Origin: Phyllostachys edulis
Lineage: Eukaryota > Streptophyta > Magnoliopsida > Poales > Poaceae
Length of the DNA: 64,000 bases
Direction: 5' to 3'
Assembly (NCBI GenBank): GCA_036346405.1
Contig: CM070567.1
Location: forward strand, 40,777,470 to 40,841,469
The notes under the pieces were generated by a model. That model did not search any database and was not told the origin of the DNA. It saw only the letters and a program-made list of their open reading frames with translations. Positions 60,339 to 64,000 of the stretch are shown here, one piece after another. Each line of letters starts with the position of its first letter. The stretch's first letter is position 1. The position numbers were made by a program, and so were the translations under genes.

Positions 60339-61599
60339 GGGGAAATTGGCTACAGGGCACTGCAAATTGTCACCTATTGCCAATGGACATCCAAAAAACG
60401 TGGTGCAGCCAAAAGACATTGTAAAAACATGTAATTTTGCTGTTAGACACTCTTCCCATTAAAATAATATATCCGAGTGATTAGGAGAGAGGAACTTTGT
60501 AAAATGTCCTCAATGCCCCTCACCTCCCTCTAGCTGATGGCCGGGCCCCACATGGCAGCACCTCCCCTACACGCAACACCATTCGGCCGCACAAGCCGCC
60601 GCACGCCAGCTCATCCCCCCGCTCCGACGAGCTCCGCCGCTGACCGACCACGTCACGCCGCGCCACACAACCCCACGAGCAAAAGCCCCTAAGAAATTGG
60701 GAGTTTCCTCCACCGGAGCATGCCGTACGGTCATCTTCACCGTTTCCGGCTGTTTCTGCCGCCGGCACCTCCGTGCCCTATCCGGTAAGCCCCTACCCAA
60801 TTAAACCCAGCGGGAGCACCTCCACGCCTCCCCTAACCATCCCCCGTCATCCATTCGAGCTCTCCCTCTCCTCAACCTCGCCGCCACGGCGCCTTCACCG
60901 TGCTGCCGCCGGGCTGGTGTCGCCAGGCCATCCCGACCCTCCTTCGTCGCCGGCGACCACGCCAGTGGGTTCCCCACACCCCGCCAGAGCCCATGCACGC
61001 GCTAACTCCCCTCCTCCCACACCTGAGCGCCACCGCGTCTTATCTCCCCCACGGCCGGTCGCCTAGCTCGACCGCACGGCCGCCACCGCTATGGCTCGTT
61101 TCGGTCCGCGCCGTCGCTGCTTGTAGATGCGCTGTGACCGCGGGGTTCCATTTCGGCCACCCCGGGTCAAAGAGGAGGTCTCCACCACCAGCACCGGAGC
61201 AGACCGAGCCAGGCGGGCTAAGCCATGGGCGAGCTGGAGCCGAGGCCATGCGTGCGCGAGCAGGCCTCAGCATGGGCGCACGGTCGCAGGAGGAGGCAAC
61301 AAGGACGGGCCAAGAGGGCCGTGGAGGCGCATGAAGCCACGACGTGTCTTGGGAGGAGCAGAGCGCCGGGGAGGCGACCCGAGCCAAGGAGGAGCAGCGT
61401 GGGATTGAAGAAGATGGAGGGTAAAACGGACTTTTCACTGCCTTTCTCTCTCCTCTCCCACCCGAAAATATTATTTTAATGGGAAAAGTGTCTAACAGCA
61501 AAATTACATGTTTTTACAATGTCTTTTGGCTGCACCACGTTTTTTGGATGTCCATTGGCAATAGGTGACAATTTGCAGTGCCCTATAGCCAATTTCCCC
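60339..61599. mobile_element. Mutator-superfamily element, Pack-MULE-like
   Basis: Terminal inverted repeats of about 132 bp (60339-60470 and 61468-61599) differ at only two positions by eye. They are flanked by an exact 9-bp duplication TACTTGATA (60330-60338 and 61600-61608), the length typical of Mutator elements. There is no transposase. The interior is strongly GC-rich, unlike the AT-rich leader around it, as is usual for Pack-MULEs that carry captured gene pieces. Confidence 0.92.
60520..61440. other. GC-rich interior of the Pack-MULE-like element, possible captured gene fragment
   Basis: Open frames exist on both strands (plus 60900-61334, minus 61040-61501 and others). None shows a family motif I can name, and several overlap because the DNA is GC-rich. 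Captured exon and intron sequence is plausible. No source gene is recognised. Confidence 0.45.
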
Positions 61600-61608
61600 T
61601 ACTTGATA

Positions 61609-62939
61609 TGTGGCTGTAGTAGATTGGATCTATTACTGATCGGGTTTGGTAATCTGGATCGGTTCATATGGATGGAACGATCTAGGCACTGGTCAATGAG
61701 ATCGATCGGTTGTTCAGCGATAGTAGTTGGGTCTTTCGAGGAGGTATGAGCTGAAAGCACCAGATGATCTACTCCACTCGTTTACGATCGCATTGCATGA
61801 TACTCCTACCGGTCGGAATTCCGCCATCGGGATATGTTGGTGCATGGTCGTACGAGAGCAGTGATCAGATTGGTTCGGAATAGGGTTAATATGATTAATC
61901 CGATGAATTTTCAAGGCTCGATTACGTGAATAAGATTCATGTCCTGGACCAGCGAGGGGGCGCTTCCCCTTCAAACCCCACCCACTAACTGGCTAGCGGG
62001 ATCGCCGTGCTGTGTAATCGTACAACGCATTATAGGTAGCATGTGTGCATGTCACCCGATAGAATTGGATTCTATGCATAACTCGTTTTTGCATGGATTG
62101 ATGTGAATAGTATGGCCCATTGTGTATGTGATGAATGAATGGATTTTCATAGCCTACGTGTCATGCTGTGAGATAGCCATCGAGCTACATATTATTGTAT
62201 AACAGTCTGCGTGCCAACATGTGATGCTTGATATTATCCTATGTAATTCATTACTAGCTTTTAGGAGTAATTGCTTAGTAGATGAATGCGTCAGAGACTT
62301 CAAGCATGATGGTCGGAGGACAAGAAGCATGGTGATAGAGATCGTCATGTTGAGGGCCATACTATTTCACAGTTTAATTTAATTATCTGTGAATGTTTGT
62401 GTTATTCCTGTTATGCTATTTGATCATGTTTTATCATTATATATTTTAACATGACAAAGTAGTATCCCTCAAGAAAAATTAAGTAAATTTGATGCCTTTC
62501 CAATTGCTATGCCTATCACGATTTTGATCATTAATTGGTATGTCTACCAAAGTAGGGTACCATTAATTATCTTAATAAGATGGGGTGGGTGTCGGACAAC
62601 TACATGCATAGTGTTGGTTTAACTTGACAAGGCTATCAAAACAGTTTTGGACCTTGGGGCATGGTGTTAGTTGCGGGGGCATAGAGATGCCACCCAACAA
62701 AAAAGAGTCATATGTGATACGATTAACAAGATGTTGCTTACCTTAAATCACTAGGTTTCTAGCAGTGATGCTAAAGCTTGCTAGGACTTAATGATATTTG
62801 GATCTTGATCTCACTATATGATGTTAGAGGGAAGCATGGTTTAGAATATATAGTGGGATTATCTTTTATTAAAGTGTTTAATGGAAGATCTTACATAAAC
62901 ATAGTGCTAATTTTTTTGCATATATTTCTATTGTAGATC
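61609..62939 (+). other. C2 leader between primer site and gag
   Basis: Untranslated region with no intact gene. It continues directly after the Pack-MULE-like insertion and becomes AT-rich toward gag. No second element end was found inside it. Confidence 0.5.
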
Positions 62940-63653
62940 ATGGCACCTAATACTTCCTCTGCACCTACCTTTAACTTGCGATCTATCCTTGAGAAAGAAA
63001 AAAAAATGAATGGTACAAACTTCATTGACTGGTTTTGTAATCTGAGAATTGTTCTCAAACAAGAAAAGAAGGAATATATTCTAGAGGGTCCCTATCCTGT
63101 GGAACCGAATGCCGATGCTACTCGTGTTGAAAAGAATGCTTATGAGAAGCATTGCAATGACGCAGTCGATGTACACTGTCTAAAGCTTGCCACCATGAAT
63201 TCTGAGCTTCAGAAGCAATATGAGACCACAGATGCTTACAATATAATTATGAGTCTGAAGGGTATGTTTCAGGATCAAGCAAGGGCAGAGAGATTTAACA
63301 CCTCTAAGGCATTGTTTTCTTGTAGGCTGTCAGAAGGTAACCTGGTCAGTCCTCATGTGATCAAAATGATTGGTCTCATTGAGAGCTTGGAAAAGCTTGG
63401 TTTTTCTCTTAGCCAAGAGTTGGCTACTGATGTGATTCTCCAATCGCTCCTTACGAGCTTTGACCTTGTCATATTGAATTTTCATATCAATGTCATGGAG
63501 AAGTCAATGATTGAGTTGCATGGCATGCTTAAAGGTGCCGAGAAAAGTACCAAGAAAAGTTTTAATCATATGATGATGGTCCAAAAGACAACTAGCTTCA
63601 AGAAGAAGGGTAAGTCGGGAAAAAGAAAGGGCAAAGGAAAGACTCAAAGATGA
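62940..63653 (+). CDS. C2 gag (copia capsid protein), truncated
   Basis: ATG at 62940 opens 237 codons. Gag would form the particle that packages the RNA. The N-terminus reads FNLRSILEKEKKMNGTNFID, then WFCNLRIVLKQEKKEYILEG, both typical of copia capsids. SPHVIKMIGLIESLEKLGF at about residues 139-157 continues the capsid fold, and the tail is Lys-rich. The frame stops at 63651-63653, just before the zinc knuckle, which continues in another frame. This is the longest uninterrupted retroelement frame in the window. A short upstream stretch (ATATTTCTATTGTAGATC) directly precedes the ATG and looks like a splice acceptor (TTGTAG), so a spliced leader is possible. Confidence 0.85.
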   Translation: MAPNTSSAPTFNLRSILEKEKKMNGTNFIDWFCNLRIVLKQEKKEYILEGPYPVEPNADATRVEKNAYEKHCNDAVDVHCLKLATMNSELQKQYETTDAYNIIMSLKGMFQDQARAERFNTSKALFSCRLSEGNLVSPHVIKMIGLIESLEKLGFSLSQELATDVILQSLLTSFDLVILNFHINVMEKSMIELHGMLKGAEKSTKKSFNHMMMVQKTTSFKKKGKSGKRKGKGKTQR

Positions 63654-64000
63654 GATCGAGAGTCTCAAGGCTAAGCTTAAGAAGCGCAAGCTGGGTCCTA
63701 AGCCTGACACAGAATGTTACCATTATCATGAGACTGGGCACTAGAAGAGAAATTGTAAGAAGTACTTGGCAGAGATGAAAAAGAACAATAGAAGTAAGAC
63801 TTCCAGTTCAGGTATAAATGTTATACAAATTAATCTTGCTACTTCTCCTACATGTTCTTGGGTATTTGATACCGGATCGGTTGCTCATATTTGCAATTCG
63901 ATGTAGGGACTTATAAGGAGTAGAAGTTTGGCAAGAGGGGATGTTGATCTTCGCGTGGGCAATGAAGCAAGGGTTGCTGCAGTAGCTATTGGACTTTACC
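63640..64000 (+). pseudogene. C2 nucleocapsid end and protease start, running off window
   Basis: A frame different from the gag ORF carries on with KDEIESLKAKLKKRKLG, then CYHYHETGH at about 63714-63740. There the CCHC knuckle has tyrosine in place of the second cysteine, and the residue after GH is a TAG stop at 63742. The protease follows: WVFDTGSVAHICNS at about 63859-63900 includes the active-site DTG, then a second TAG at 63904. The stops and the lost cysteine suggest a defective copy. Integrase and RT would lie to the right. Confidence 0.7.

Larger units (their letters stand above)
56945..64000 (+). mobile_element. Ty1/copia element with Angela-like LTR (element C2), 3' end beyond window
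   Basis: The 5' LTR starts TGTTGGTGATATGCCCTAG at 56945 and, after removal of a solo LTR, ends near CCCGTATCCCTTTA at 60280. A mutated methionine-type primer site follows, then a leader interrupted by a Mutator-like element, gag at 62940 and the protease at the right edge. The LTR start is recognised as typical of grass Angela-type copia elements (knowledge, not searched). The linkage of LTR and gag into one element is inferred from order and strand. Confidence 0.75.

Noticed and set aside
60520..61501. A GC-rich host gene
   Set aside because: The stretch is bounded by 132-bp inverted repeats and a 9-bp duplication, so it belongs to a Mutator-like element.

Overview
This window is nuclear DNA of a flowering plant, most likely a grass. 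It holds large GC-rich plus AT-rich LTR retrotransposons, a copia LTR that starts TGTTGGTGATATGCCCTAG, MITE-like foldbacks and a Mutator-type element. I see no convincing host gene. Almost everything is transposable-element DNA stacked by insertion into insertion, and most of the nest can be dated in relative order from exact target-site duplications (TSDs).

Layout. 1-11770: Ty3/gypsy chromovirus-like element with ~3.5 kb LTRs; its 5' LTR runs off the left edge. 11771-15014: non-coding, with an (AT)n/(AC)n microsatellite and two inverted-repeat elements. 15103-16716 plus 22653-22956 (minus strand): a broken hAT-type transposase, split by a complete 5.9 kb copia element at 16717-22647 (TSD AAAAT). 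22957-25019: no gene seen. 25020-26943 plus 56147-56209: a solo copia-type LTR (TSD TAGAA), split by a Tat/Retand-like gypsy element at 26944-56141 (TSD GAGTA). That element is itself split, 21 bp after its pol stop, by a second chromovirus-like gypsy element at 33443-49650 (TSD ATAAA). 56945 to the right edge: a copia element with an Angela-like LTR start. Its 5' LTR carries a solo LTR (58499-60224, TSD CTTAC) and its leader carries a Mutator/Pack-MULE-like element (60339-61599, TSD TACTTGATA). Its gag starts at 62940.

Most interesting: (1) the Tat-like element carries, between pol and its 3' LTR, a gene on the opposite strand that I can model as nine exons (50688-54710). All eight introns have a CT-AC (minus-strand AG-GT) layout except one donor, and the splice phases join without any frameshift into 989 codons including the stop. 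Its first exon resembles the Transposase_28 ('putative gypsy type transposon') family and later exons are coiled-coil-like. Its four in-frame stops look like C>T or G>A changes. (2) Arrays of ~30-bp hairpins (GTCGTAAG...CTACGAC) fill the only two long introns of that gene and also the U3 part of the element's LTRs. (3) The inner gypsy element has unusually long LTRs (~5.55 kb), each with a ~2.6 kb stretch of GACCTCC-ended palindromes. (4) The two copies of this young-looking LTR differ mainly by small length changes in GC-rich motifs, and the sense gag-pol genes are full of frameshifts. This could be biology, but it could also be assembly or base-calling error at methylated GC-rich DNA.

Limits: all alignments were done by eye. 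Lineage names rest on motif and layout recognition, not on a database search.
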